A stretch of DNA of 64,000 bases from Wolfiporia cocos. Taxonomy: Eukaryota > Basidiomycota > Agaricomycetes > Polyporales > Phaeolaceae. Of the stretch, positions 10,848-23,028 are shown piece after piece. Made by a program: the position numbers and the translations under genes. Below the pieces are notes generated by a model. It made no database searches, was not told the origin of the DNA, and worked only from the letters and a program-made list of their open reading frames with translations. The stretch's first letter is position 1, and the number at the start of each line of letters is the position of its first letter. The stretch is from positions 3,720,001 to 3,784,000 of the forward strand of contig JACCLO010000005.1 in NCBI GenBank assembly GCA_029448655.1, written 5' to 3'.

Positions 10848-13770
10848 ATGCCAGCAGCTTCAGATGCGAACATGAACGCATCCGAGACACCAAAAGGTCC
10901 AATGTCTACGGGACACAATTCGTACGAGAACAGGAACTCGATACCGTTTCCCTCCTCGAGCAAGCAACCGTCGCCAGCCATCCCAGGTCAGCGCCCGCTC
11001 GCGTGGACGTGCGGTCTTAATATACGACGCTGACTCTTTCCACATTCAGGATCCACTTCAACTTCGTCCAATCAAACAAGCTCAGACAAGCTATCCGCGC
11101 TACCCGCTCAGCATTCGCCTGCTCTCGGCCGACTGCGTTCACCGAATCGTCTCGCTCGACGCAGTATCGACGCCTCTGGCGGGTCGCTCCCTTCGTTCGA
11201 CTCTCCTTCAAGTCTCCATGCATTGCATCATCTACCAGGTCAGACTCGCGCAAGCGAGTCCGAAGGGTCTATTCCTAGAGAGACTCCGCAGCGGAGAGAG
11301 TCCCTGGATAGCGACCGCAGGTCTCTTCCCGCGACTTTGCAGAGCATTAAATACGGTGAGTAGCCACGCTAAGCTTCAATTTTTCATGAGCGATTTCTGC
11401 CCGTATGAGAGTCAATGTCGCTATGCGCGATCCATTTGCTTGAGATGTACTCAGACTTGGTTCCAGACATACCAGAGATGGCTGCGCTCAGCTGATGCAG
11501 AGCGTAGAGTATTGTAGAACCCGTCTCTGGAATGTCTGGCGGATACCATTGGGGCGAGTGAGATGCCAGGATTCGTTGTGATCGCATCGCTTCGTGAGGT
11601 GTAGTTGCGGAGGGAAGCCGCCTATTTGCAGCTGGAGTGCGCGGGCATTACAAGCGCGTCAGTATGCAAACCTCATTCCTTCTCATATTGCTTGTCGTTT
11701 GAGATGGTATATCAACCCTATCACTTCCGCAATATATATGAAGGGTAGGAGTGGGCGGAAAAAGCCGCTTATATCTGTCCTACCGGAAGCCACCAAACCT
11801 TCTGTCGGACTATTGCCGCCGATTGAAGGTCTAGACACAGGACTATCCACTGAGTGATATATCCGCTACTGGTTATCCGTACCCTCATTTGCCAGTTTTC
11901 ATAATTTCCCTCATATTTCTCCCTGTTATAAATATGCGAACGGTAGACCCTCGGGTGGCTCAAACATTCCTCCCCACTGCATATCTGACGACCAGTGAAC
12001 TTATGCATACAATACTGATACCGCTTTTAGCCATTGCAGCTCGCCATGTTCGTCGTACTAGCCAATCTGCCACGCGCTCTCCCTCGCCTTTGTCGGGTGA
12101 AGGTTCCCTGCAAGGAGGCCAGACGCCCCAGCAGCTCCCTCCATCTGATCTCCGCTACTCCCACACGCGAAACCTCTCCCCTCAACCAGGCAAGGAAGCG
12201 CACACACCGACTTCGCGCTCTCCGTCCCAGTCACGCGCAGCCTCCCCTCTGCGTCGCCTTCAGTGGGCCATTCACCGGGCCCACGTGCGCGAGGATCCAT
12301 TCGTCCCAGTCGATCCCTTCAAGCCTAGTCTCTTTGGGATCGGAAAGCGCGGTCAGTCGAGCGACTGTCCCTCGCCCAGAGAACCCCGCTCGGACGAAAG
12401 TAAAGACGACAAAGACGACGACGTCTGGGTCGGATGTCTCCCGCTCCCCGTCCTCTCTCCACAAGAGAAGGCCAGAGCCAAGAAGAAGGAGCACTGCTGG
12501 CGGAAGTTCGCAAGTGACACACAGATCTTCCTCACCGATACGCTCCCGCGCCAAGCATACCTGATCCTCCTCCTTGGGCTCCCCGCGATCTATTGGTCGC
12601 GCGTCGCGCGCGTCTTCGAGGATGCCGAGCTCAGCCGTCCGGACGTGCAGCGCATGATCGATGCGTGCGCGCCGAGCCGCGAGGGCGGGAGCGACGAGCA
12701 AGGTGCGGGCGGGACGCTGCGCGGCCACGTGCTGCCGCACCGGCGCACGGTGCTGCTGCCGTTCCCAGAGGAGTGGAACCCGCCGTACGTGTCGCCCGCG
12801 CTGGTGCGCTTCAAGCACTCGTGGGAGCTCTTCGTCGACTCGCTCCTGCGCGAGTGGAAGACGCTCAATCTGGTGTCCGCCCTGCTGTGCACGTGCGTAT
12901 CTGCTATATCTGCCCCGCTGAAGAAGAGGTCCGCCCCCCTCTGCTTCACCTTGTGTACAGCTTTAGTGACGATCGTGAACTTATGGACGTTCATTGTAGG
13001 GCCATCCTCACGATGTTCCAGGTGCAAGATGCGGAGGACGACCCGGTGACGCGCACCGCAGCGCTCTTTGGGCTGATATTCGCCCTCATGAGTCTATCCT
13101 ACGGCTGCGTGTATATCGTGCAATTCGGCACCATGCGCAGCATGGACAGAGCATCCAGATGGGCAGAAGTCCGTATCTGCTCCCTCATCCTCGAATTCAT
13201 GTCCACATATTGACCCATCCCCTTCCACAGGAAGCGCAAAAGACCAAGACAGCGATCATGTGGAACATCTGGGTGCTCCTCGCCGCGCCGGCAATATGGC
13301 TTGCCTGGTCGATGATCGCCTTCTGCGTCTCCATCCTGTCGTACGTTTGGCGCACGGGCTCCGTCGCGGACCAGAACCCACCCTCGCCGCTGACGGACAC
13401 GCAGGCGCTCGGCGTGCGCGTCGCGCTCTCGGCGGTGTTCGCGCTCGGTCTGCTGCAGTTCGCGATGATCGTGCACACGTTCCGGTCGTACCACGGGGCG
13501 CGGCGTGTGCGCGAGGACCAGGTGCACAGGGGGCGCGAGCGCGAGAGGCGCGAGCAGGGCGCGACGGAAGCGAGGCGCGGAGACAGGGACTCGAGGGTGG
13601 GGTCGTCGTCGGTGGTTGGGCTGGGGTTGACAGGGATTGACGAGAACCTGGCGACACCTGCCCTGGCGGGCGTTGTGGCCACCGCACAGGAGCAGGCGGA
13701 GAATGAGAAGATGGAGTATCTGAGCGCGGAGAAGGGACGGAGGATGGGCAGGATATCTCCGAAGCTGTGA
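10848..13770 (+). CDS. Multi-pass membrane protein of unknown function
   Basis: I do not recognise a named family. Exons 10848-10986, 11050-11355, 12040-12892, 13000-13168 and 13231-13770 give an open frame of 668 residues; the 684-bp gap between 11355 and 12040 keeps frame but may hide one more exon. The first roughly 230 residues are Ser/Pro/Arg-rich and probably disordered and cytosolic. Four hydrophobic segments follow: YLILLLGLPAIYW near 12560; TAALFGLIFALMSLSYGCVYIV near 13060-13120 (written here only in part by position); IMWNIWVLLAAPAIWLAW near 13255; and VRVALSAVFALGLLQFAMIV near 13415. A charged Arg/Glu-rich tail ends the protein. The layout suggests an endomembrane or plasma-membrane protein with cytosolic N- and C-termini. 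GC-rich codon use agrees with the neighbouring genes. Confidence 0.8.
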
Positions 13771-15101
13771 AGTGGCTCAAGTACGGCTATGACTTTTGGT
13801 GAGCGTTTTCCGCCTCTCGCGTATGTGACACGAGTTCGCTAACGTTCGCTTGAAGATGTGAACTTTCTCATGTCTTCTTGATTTCGTATGTTGTTCAGTC
13901 GCTCGCTCTACTGCGACCCTTTCGCCACAGCATATTTGTTATCTGCCGAGCGATACCCCGCTATGTATCAAAATCTCGATACGCTCTTTAGACGTCACGT
14001 TCCCTCTTTTCGCACTTACACGCAGAAAACAAACATATTCTCATGGACTCCTCACATGTATTATCTGATGGACACGTTATGGATTACAATACATTGTTTA
14101 TAATCAACGCGGATCTGTGAGTGCACCGACCAGTGTGGCGTGGCTTCTTTACTCACATCGTCGTGTCGGCGCAGACCCTGAGTTATGTAAATGTCATTTG
14201 GTTATGTAACCTATATTGCGCCTTCCCACCATCAGGCTTCATCAATTCATCTGCTATAGTGTGGCACGGCGCGCTAATACGCCCAGGGGTCCGAGGCGCC
14301 CGCATTTCGTTCCTGCCTGCTATGCAGGAGCAATATATAACGCTATCGTCTTTATATCCCGAACTCTGCCTAGACAAAACATCGCGCCACATGATTCGAG
14401 TGTGGCGGCGCCACAACATGCTTTCCGATCCCGAGCTACACCCACACGTTTCCCCCAGCAACAGAGGAGTAAAGATCATTCTGGCAAGTCACTTGAGTTT
14501 TAGACTCCGATGTAATATCCGAGACCACGTCGGTGCTGTAGATATACATTTGCCATAGGTGAGGTGATATGCCGGCGATTGCGGTACTGTGGCATAACAT
14601 GTGGCATTTGTCATAGTTCTCCATCGCTTCCTCTGTAGGTTGTGTAGCGGAGTTTGCGGAAGTTAGACTAGCACACGAAGGAAGCTCGGATTACCGGATA
14701 CAGATAGCCAGCACTACGACATAAAGCCCATAGACGATGTCGAGTGATTACTATAGGTGTACGCCTACAATGACAGTGGGTAGTTACAACACACAGTAGT
14801 CGTACACGTCTGGCTAGCAGTACCAAGAGCTCGTGAGACGCTATCCCGCTTCGCGTGCGTGCAACAGTGAAGCAGTAAATGTCACAGAGTTGTGCAGTGA
14901 ATGTCACGGAGTTGTGAAGGGATAAATAAAGCGCCGCTGTACTCCAGCGAGCGGGAAATAACTTAAAGTGTACGGTGCAAACGAATGGCCGGGGTCGCGT
15001 AGTGTATGTGGTGTCGACGCGTCGACGTGTGCTTATCTGTTGATCGTCTGGGGTACGTATGGTTCGTGCTCGGGCGGTCGTAACGATGCGTGTCGGCGAG
15101 C
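13771..15101. other. Intergenic region between convergent genes
   Basis: 1.3 kb between the 3' ends of the membrane-protein gene (+) and the SH3 gene (-). It must hold both terminators. I see no coding exon chain. A 358-codon minus-strand frame starting at 15744 and running into this area is a shadow of the SH3 gene. Confidence 0.6.
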
Positions 15102-16025
15102 CTAGGACGCCAGCTCCGTCAGGCAGAACCGGGGGATGACGCCCTTCTGCGTGTCCGCGCCGGCGCCGCGCTGGACGAGGCACCACTCGTCCTCGTACTC
15201 CTCGAGCAACACGAGCCGCTCGCCGACGCGGATCGGCAGCTCGTCCGGGAGCGACGGCTTGAACGTGCTCTCGACGGCCATCGTCCGCGGAAGCGGCGGC
15301 CGCTGCGCCGCGCTCGCGCCCACAGCATACTTGGCCGTGGACGCCGCCAGCGCGCTCTTGTAGAGCGGCGAGTCGACGCCGAACGAGGCGGACCGCGGGC
15401 TGGGCACCATGACGTGCCCCGGCAGCGGCTTCGCAGGGATGGTGAGCGACGGCGGCTGCACGCGCGCGGCGGTGCTGCTGCCGTTGCCGTTGCCGCTGGC
15501 GAAGGCGTATGACGGCGGGGGGGAGTGTGACTGCGCCTGTGCGCCGTCCCACGGCGCGGGTGTCATGAACATGGAGGAGGAGCGCTTGATGCTGAAGGCG
15601 GGCAGGGAGGGGAGGGGCTTCTCGATCTCCCGGCCCGCGCTGTCGAAGTCGATCGCGGGGAGCTTCGCGTCCGCATCGTCGGGCTGGGAGCTCAACGTGA
15701 CCCGTATCGCGCTGGAGGCGGCGCGGGCTTTGTTGCGTCGCCATCGCCCGATCTGCCAGGCGGCTATGCCTGCGCGGATGTACAGGTGAGTGGACAGGAT
15801 CGACGAGATCTATCAGGAAGCTCGTGTCGGGCGCGTACCTAAGAGTATTATCACGACGACGACGATGGCAGCTGCGATGCCCTTCTCGGCAGCAGTCGAG
15901 TGGTGGTGCTCGACGTCGGCAGACGCGTGCGGGCTCGTTACCGCGGGGTCCGTGTTGCGCCTGTAAATGCTACGCGGGTGGGCCCGGTGCACCTGCATGA
16001 GATTACGGTGATCGAGTGCGGCCAT
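15102..16025 (-). CDS. Single-pass membrane protein with C-terminal SH3 domain
   Basis: Two exons, 16025-15839 and 15769-15102, give 284 residues (855 nt including the stop). An N-terminal segment of about 45 residues is followed by a single transmembrane helix (IAAAIVVVVIILLG, about residues 50-64) and a basic stop-transfer stretch (GRWRRNKAR). A Pro/Ser-rich linker of about 120 residues leads to an SH3 domain over the last 60 residues: hydrophobic start (ESTFKPSLPDEL), acidic RT-type loop (LVLLEEYEDEWCLV, with the conserved Trp), and the GVIPRFCL closing strand. SH3 domains bind Pro-rich partners. The topology suggests a cortical or secretory-membrane adaptor with its SH3 domain in the cytosol. 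The intron removes a 69-bp piece just after the helix and its boundaries are canonical. Confidence 0.88.
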
Positions 16026-16558
16026 AAATACTGCGGGGAATTAAACAGAAAGAAAGGACAGAAAAGAGGAGACGAAAGATCCCTGCGGCGCGACGTGCGC
16101 CAGCCGTTGCTAATATACGCCCGTTGCTGACGACCGACACAGCCCCGCCGTCTGATGTCGCCGCATAGTAGCGTCTGACGGATCGCGGCAAACGCGGCCG
16201 CGACTCAGATCGTTGTACTGATATGGAAACTCTCCTACCTGAAACGTAGCCACAACTGCGGCGGATCTTGGCGCTGATAGCGGCTTTGGACTAGCTCAGG
16301 GAAATACTCTATCTGCTGCTCATGATACGAGCCAATGCTGGAAAGCTAATGCGATCAAGTACGAAAGACGTTCCTGAGTCCTGACAGAGCGCAGCTTACG
16401 ACCATCATCAAACCGGACTCGGCAGTCACGTCTCAAAGCCCATATCACAGATTGTGTTAGTTTATTTCATTTTGATGGCAGGTGCCTTGTACAGGTATAG
16501 TACAGTCCATGATTCCTGATTTTTGATGGCCTGGCTCCGAGTCTAGAGTCCGGCTTCC
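16026..16558. other. Intergenic region, SH3 gene promoter and aspartic protease terminator
   Basis: 533 bp upstream of the SH3 gene and downstream of the protease, both on the minus strand. No open exon chain or RNA gene seen. Confidence 0.6.
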
Positions 16559-18165
16559 CTACGCTAGATCCGCAAACCCAACCCGGTTCTGCTCCATGTC
16601 AAACACGGTGTAGTACGACCTCATGAACAGATCGCCGACGACCCAGAACTGCATCCCGTCCGTGCCCATGATGCCAGACAGACAGTCCTGCGAGCCGGGG
16701 CTGACGGGCCCGAGGTTCATGTCCTCCTTCGAGACGTCGAACGTGCGCCCCGCGAACGTGAGGCTGACGGACGGGAACGCGCCGCACGGGACGGTGTAGA
16801 AGCCCGGCTTGGCCGCGTCGGCCTTCGCGCCCGGCACGGACGCGTACATCTCGCGCACGGCCGCGCCCTCGCCGATGATGAGCGTCGTGCCCGTGTCGAT
16901 GATCGCGGGCAGGCCCTGCAGCGTGCGGTTCCCGTTCACGTTCACGGCGTCCATGTCGACCTGCCAGTACGCCTGCGCGCTGTTAGTGTCTGCGGCCCCC
17001 GTGCGCGCGCGCGGTGCTCACCTGCTGCGTGACGGGCAGGTACGTCATCTCGCCCTTGTACAGCTTGTCGTTCGCGCCGCCGAGCGTCATCTCGGACGCG
17101 CCCGCGGTCATCTTGAACGCGAAGACGGCCTGCGCGAGCTGCTTCTGCGCGACGAGCTGCTTGACGAACGGCTCCCGGTTGTACGACGCGATCGCGCCGT
17201 ACGACATGCCGAGCAGGCCGTCGGGGTAGAAGTTCCACGGCGCGAGCCCCTCCGAGTAGTTCATCGCCGCGCCGATCGTGTAGTCTGTCACCTGCACACA
17301 GGTACGTCAGCATCAGCGCCGCCCGCCCGCAGCCGCGCATCACTCACGTTCATCCCGGCAATGCCGACCGTGTCATTGTATAGGAACCCGCGCGCGCTCG
17401 ACCCGTCGCCGTACGTGACGTCGAAGCTCTGGTTCCCCGCGCGCGCCGAGCCGCTCTGCTCGGGGTGGTAGTACCTGTGCCCCGCGCAGTCCTCGCCGCA
17501 CCCCGGGCCGGGGAGCACGAAGTCCCCGCTGCCCGTGTCGAAGTCGACGCTCACGGCCTGCGCCGGCGTGCCCACCGCCATCGCGCCCTGCCAGTTCTCC
17601 CCGTTCCGGTCCATTGCGAGCGGGATGCCCTGGTGGCGCTTCGTGTGGTGCGGCTGGGGCAGGGTCGCGTTGGGTGCGGAGGCGCTCGGGTGCGGCGCGG
17701 AGGGCGCGGAGGGCGAGGGCGCGGAGGCAGAGGGCGCGGAGGCAGAGGGGACGGACACGCCCGGAGGAGGCGCGTCGGGGACGGGAGCCGGAGTGTCGGG
17801 AACGCCAGGAGGCATGATTGGCAGGGGGACGCCAGGAGGCATGATTGGCAGGGGGACGCCAGGCGGTCTAGGAACGTAACTGAGCGGGTGGACCGAGCCC
17901 GTGTTCGCCTCGTAGTTGGCGAACCCGCGGAGGATTTTGCTGTGACAATGTCAGCGTATGTCTCGTTGATGAAGACGCGTAAATACCTATTGGTGTGATT
18001 CAGGTGTTGCTGGACGGCCGACGCGTTGACGACGCCATCTTCACCAGCAAAGCCGGCGGAGCGTTTGCTGATGGCAACCCTGACGCCGCGCGAGACCTCC
18101 ACCGGGGAGGCCGCTGCGGGCAGGACGCAGAGAGCAGAAAGAACAAAAGCAACGGTCAACTGCAT
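16559..18165 (-). CDS. Secreted pepsin-like aspartic protease (family A1)
   Basis: Acid endopeptidase. Four exons, 18165-17987, 17939-17348, 17291-17022 and 16972-16559, sum to 1,455 nt and 484 residues. Residues 1-20 (MQLTVAFVLSALCVLPAAAS) are a clear signal peptide. A propeptide follows, then a Pro/Ser/Ala-rich stretch that includes a 27-bp tandem repeat encoding LPIMPPGVP (plus strand about 17800-17870). Both catalytic motifs are present: DFDTGSGDFVL in exon 2 and IIDTGTTLIIG in exon 4. The flap motif YGDGSSARG and the C-terminal VGDLFMRSYYTVFD strand are also intact. It lacks a C-terminal GPI or membrane segment, so it should be released outside the cell. The Pro-rich block sits before the mature domain, which is unusual but seen in some fungal A1 proteases. 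Confidence 0.93.
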
Positions 18166-18253
18166 CTTCGAGATGAGTGGTGATAGAAGTACGAATGATG
18201 TGAACAGCGAATGTGAGAATGAAAGTGAGGACTTTACCGCGCTGCAGCGCAGG

Positions 18254-18260
18254 CTTTATA
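18254..18260 (-). promoter_or_regulatory. TATA box of the aspartic protease gene
   Basis: On the minus strand TATAAAG, about 90 bp before the protease ATG at 18165. The rest of 18166-18627 shows no gene; RFC1 ends at 18628 on the same strand, so this 460-bp gap is its 3' side as well. Confidence 0.5.
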
Positions 18261-18627
18261 CACATTTCGTGCGCAGGGTATCCGTACCACCGAGCCCGCA
18301 TACCCGTGCAATCCGTTAATCCGATTCCTGGCGTTCCATGCCGACATGCGGTATCCGAGGTTCCGTTTCAATATTGACTAGTAATGACCCGGCAAGGGTC
18401 AGTCCAGCTTGAAATCCTACCGTTTCCGCGTTCTAGACTCTGAGGGGCCGCGTTTATTGCGAAGTGAACCGGTCGGGGTCGTCAGAAACCAAACCACTAT
18501 TTCCGCAGACATCTCGGTCAGCTTCAAGCGGATGTGTCCAAGTGATGCAGCGGGCAACATCTACAAGGTTGAGGAGCCAATCAAGAGAGTAATAAACCAG
18601 CCCTACAATACAGCACTCGCACAAAGA

Positions 18628-21600
18628 CTACCGCTTCGCCTTTCCCTTTCCCTTTGTCGTCGCGGAGGATTTCGCACCCGGCTTGGCTTTCGGTGCCTTA
18701 ATCAAGCTGTCCTTCGAGATGTCATCATCCGATTCCTCTTCGGCTTCGGCAAACTCTTCCGTCTCCTCGTCAATCTAGACGACGGTCGCTCAGGACGACG
18801 GTTGATTGTTCCAAGGCGTCACTCACATCCATTGCCTCCTCCAGGTCCGGTATTGGGCCCGCAGCGGCGATTTTCTTCGGCACCTTGCCCAAGTCTGTAG
18901 CCTTGTGGAAGGGAATAGGGTGGTCCTTCGAATTGTACCTGCACATAATTTTGATAAGCCTGCTTAGTTTTCCAAGGTAGCCTTCACCGACTTCTTTGTG
19001 AATGAGGTCTTGGTAGCAGTGGAGATCTTCTTGAGGACAATGTCATCCTTGTTCTGGTCGAGCCCAAGTTCGACAATAGTGTCCCAGTCTTCTCGCGTGA
19101 CGAAGTATTCGTCCATATAGTCAATGACGTCGTCCACAGCGCTCTGCAGGAGCTCCGTAAATCTCGGATCTGATATGGAAAACAGGTGCTTACCGCGCCG
19201 ACATCCATAAGCGGCTTGACAATATGAGGGAACAAGGCAGGAATGTATGACTGGCGTATCTCTGTCTTATCTCCGGAGACCTTGGTACGCATCCGGGCCT
19301 GCACTTCAGTCAACTGCCGCATGAGCTTGTTCTGCTTTGAGTTCTGCCCTAGCCATCTATGGTGCGCAGTAAGAGCATGCACGAAACAGTTACCAGCCCA
19401 GAGACGTACTGAGGGAAGGACATTGCGTTGGGTCCACCATAACCCGCGCCGGCCCCGTAAACGAACGATGCGGGGCGGACGGTGGAGCATACGGCATGCA
19501 AGGGCATCAACGACCAGTGCTGTTCAGGTCTGTTCGATAGAAGCATATGAGATCGCCTAGATATCCGTCTAATGTATCCAAGTAGAAACTACGAACCCGT
19601 GAATAAGAGCATCGACCAGGTCGCCATCCGATATGGAAGATGCAGCCTTGTCCATCAATTCCAGCTGCTTCATCGTCTTCTCGGGCCCGTCGGAGTTTCG
19701 AAGTTTGGCTGGTTGAGTCTTCAGATAATTCTCCTGTATCGCCGTTGTCAGAACAGAATCTGATCTCAATGATGTAAGTTCGTTTTCACCTGCATGAACA
19801 GCGGAATGAACGAATGATCGTGGAAGTACAGTTCCATTTTGTCGTTCAGCGTCTCACGTGCAGTGGGAGAGAATAGGTAGGGTCCAAGCATCTTGTTGAT
19901 CACGTTGAACGGTGTCATGATAGTGTATTTCTCATTCATCTTGACGCTGCATCAAACACATCAGGTTGTCAAATGAAGGATAGCAGGATGCAGTGCTGTT
20001 CTGCGACTCACAGAGCTTTGCCTTCGTCAAAGTCCATTTCGCTGCTCGACAGCTTCCATGTCGACAGCATGTTAAGGACTTGTCGAATGTCAGACTGAGC
20101 GCCTTCAATGAGCTGGTCAATCACGTTCGCGGGGATCTTCAGTTTCTCTCTGCAAAATGTGAGGGCATAGACCGTTGATTTAGCGCCGAGAACATACTTA
20201 TAAGCGATCGACAGGATTCGCGAGCGGATGGCAGCGACTTCAGGTCTTAAGAAGCATTGATATTAGTCAAGAAACTTGCCATTATGCTTACTCACTTGCG
20301 GAAGGTAAGGTTAAATGCGACGCTCTGCAATGGTTTGAGCTTCGGAGCTCCACGATCATTCGCTATACAGATGATTGGAACCTGCAAACCGGAAGTCAGT
20401 TCCCCGAGAGTATGCATATATCTCGAGGTATACGAACCTTCGTCTTCCGAATGAGCGCTGACAATGCACCGACGCCTCCTCGGTCTCCGGCAGACATTCC
20501 GTCAACTTCGTCCATGATGAGGCAGGTCTTGTCCGTAATCGCAATACCAGCCGCATTGGTCGCCTGCGACGATATAAGCACATCATGTCAGCGAAACAAA
20601 TACGACATGATTCACATTTCCACCCGTCATCCAGCCATCCAGCGAAGTGTTTGCAATATTCGTGCTGTTCTGCCCGATCATTTAGATTCAGCACCCCACC
20701 GCTGCCAAAGCGGGAATACTGCTAACCTCCACTAGTTTCTTGCTTCGTGCGTCACTCGCATTCAACTCGATGGGAGTGAATCCCGCAAGCTTCGCACACA
20801 TATGGGCGCTGGTGGTCTTACCGATGCCAGGTGGGCCAGTAACCAAAACCGCACGGAACACGTTCATGCCGTCTTTGCCCGGCTTCTTAAAGCCCGATGT
20901 CAGGCTTGATGACCTAGACCACGGATGCATCAATCATGGCCACTCAGCGTGCTACCACCGAAGATGTACATACCAATCTTGCAGCCATTTCTGCAATTTC
21001 TCGACTTGCCCCTTGTTGCCACAGATCTCCTTGATCGTCTGTGGCGCATAACGATCCGTCCACAGCTGGTTCACAAGAGCAGGTTTCGCACTGCCACATT
21101 CTTCAGTAACAAGCCCAGTCCACAAACTCACAACCACGTTCGCGCAATTGCAACGCACCTCGGAGCAGCCGCGTTCGCTTTCATCGCCTTCTTTTCACGC
21201 ATCTCCATCTCCGCTGCCGCCTCGCGGATCGCTTCGCGGTCCTTCTCTAGCTTCTTCTTTGTCTTCTCATCGAGCGCACTCGGATCCGGTACGCGCGTAG
21301 CGATCAGGTTCAGAAATCCGTCCTCATCAAGCGTCTTGAGGTTGTTTTTCTTGATCGCTGCGAGCTTGCTTGGGCCTGCATCTGACCCAAGAATGACATA
21401 CGATGTCCTGGAGGAGGGCTGACCCGTCACACGTCTGAGGAATGATAAATATATAGCGATTTTACATTGTGAAGTGCAACTGACCCGCCATTGCGCTTGG
21501 CCAGCTCGACAGCTTCATCACGCGAGAGGCTGCTGAGCTCGCCGGTGAACACAAATGATAGGCCTGCCAGACAGTCTGGTGCAGCCGCTTGTGGAATCGG

Positions 21601-22668
21601 CTTAGAGCCCGGGGCAACAGGGCCCGCCAGCTTTGCAGCTTTTGCAGCGGCCCAGCTGATGCGAAATCAGCATATTGACACCGCACAGCCGAGAGTACGC
21701 ACTTGAATTTCGGTTTGGGCTTGTCCTCGTCGCCCGTCGCGGCCTTCGATGGGGCTTTCGTCGCGGCCTTCGTTGGCTGTGGCTTAGCAGGGGTCTTCTT
21801 CGAAGCGGCCTTTGGGATAGCCTTAGCCTTTGCTTTGGCCTTCTTGCCAATGTCTTCATCATCGTCATCATACTCGGAGATATCATCGTCCTCTTCCGAG
21901 TCAGAGACGATGAAGTCGTCGTCCCGCTTCTTCTTGGACGTACGCGCCGGTGCTGCCTTCGCTTTGGGCTTTACAGCGGAAGTGCTGGTGCTCGGCTTGG
22001 ATGACGACGCAGGAGTAACAGCTGCCTTCTTTCGCGGTGGAGACGCTTTCTTGGAATCCTCTTCTTCGTCGCTGGAGAGAAGCACAGCTTTTTTGCGCTT
22101 TAGCGTAGGTGGCGGCACGTCGTCCTCGTCGATGTCCATGGCTCGCTCACTTTTTGTCTTCTACGGTATCGATCAGACAAAGAGAGAGCGAATGAAGCAC
22201 GCGTCTACGTACGATGTCTGTCGGCTTCGCTTTCGAGCTGCAGATAGTCAGCCATCGGTCACGTTCAAAACGCGGCGCGAGATTGATACACACTCTGCCT
22301 TTACTTTCCTGGATGGTCTGCACGTTGCACCGGGTCAGATATGGTGTGCAGTATCGGCGCGTGGCACTCACTTCGGCTCGTCACTATCGCCTGGAAGAAA
22401 GTGAGCGTGTGTATATTACAATCAACAAATCAGCGTACTTAAAACCTCAATGGGTTTGGATTTGGATACGCCTTCATTGGTATGCTTCACCGAGGTCTTG
22501 CGCAAGGACGCATTCAGAGACTATCTGAGAGTCTCGGACGTGAATGTTACTCACTGAGCTACTTGCTCGCTGCGAAGAAGCAGGTGTCGGCTGGCTACTC
22601 TGGCCAAAGAAGTTCCGTATGTCCCTTCCCTGAGGCTTTGCTGGCGCCTTGGACTTGCCACCGGCCAT
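18628..22668 (-). CDS. RFC1: Replication factor C subunit 1 (clamp loader large subunit)
   Basis: Large subunit of the RFC complex that loads the PCNA clamp on primed DNA in the nucleus. I chose the ATG at 22668 because the first exon encodes the PIP-like RDIRNFFGQ motif found at RFC1 N-termini. Short exons then lead to an acidic, Lys/Ala-rich linker, and a BRCT domain lies at about 21600-21300 ([20 protein letters not shown]). The AAA+ module follows: Walker [11 protein letters not shown] at about 20837-20814, Walker B LIMDEVDG at about 20521-20500, and [14 protein letters not shown] after it. The RFC1-specific C-terminal domain runs to an acidic stretch and a Lys-rich end (KGKGKAKR). There are more than ten introns; I estimate about 1,000 residues. 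No lesion seen. A G1/S-type ACGCGT box lies upstream. Confidence 0.93.
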
Positions 22669-22898
22669 TGTAGATTCGCGATCAGAAGGGTACAAGCGTG
22701 GGTGCCCAGGGCGATTGCGGTATGCGGCTACGGCGACTTTAGTGAATACTATGGTCTGCTTCACGCGTTGTTCGTTTGTATAGGCAAGAAATGAGCGTCA
22801 CGAATCACTAACGCGAGCAGAAAATGGCTCGGTGAGAGGTGCAACTAATCTCGAGAGAGATTACGGTACAGTGCATAAGCGCCCACGCGCGACACGCC

Positions 22899-22944
22899 TT
22901 GTCACATTAGCGTGACATACGCGTCCCTGTGACGCTAGTGACAA
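22899..22944. promoter_or_regulatory. Divergent RFC1 promoter: palindrome around an ACGCGT (MCB) box
   Basis: The 360 bp between RFC1 (-) and the next gene (+) hold ACGCGT at 22919-22924, the MluI cell-cycle box bound by MBF in fungi, a known control site of DNA-replication genes. It sits in a long imperfect palindrome: the left arm has TTGTCAC and TAGCGTGACA, and the right arm reads TGTGACGCTA and GTGACAA. Both genes could be served by the one site. Confidence 0.6.
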
Positions 22945-23028
22945 TCAAGGCTTCAAACTCCGCCAGACTGTGGCGGCTCCGCCAGATCGTGGTCTTGCTA
23001 TTGCTTGTGTGGTTTTCCGTCAGTAGAG

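Noticed and set aside
14668..15744. 358-codon minus-strand frame
   Set aside because: It overlaps the SH3 protein gene in another frame, is Arg/Ala-rich as GC-rich shadows are, and has no domain; the spliced SH3 frame explains the sequence.
6054..18165. A secondary-metabolite or methanol-use gene cluster
   Set aside because: The neighbours (membrane protein, SH3 protein, protease, RFC1) share no pathway with the alcohol oxidase.
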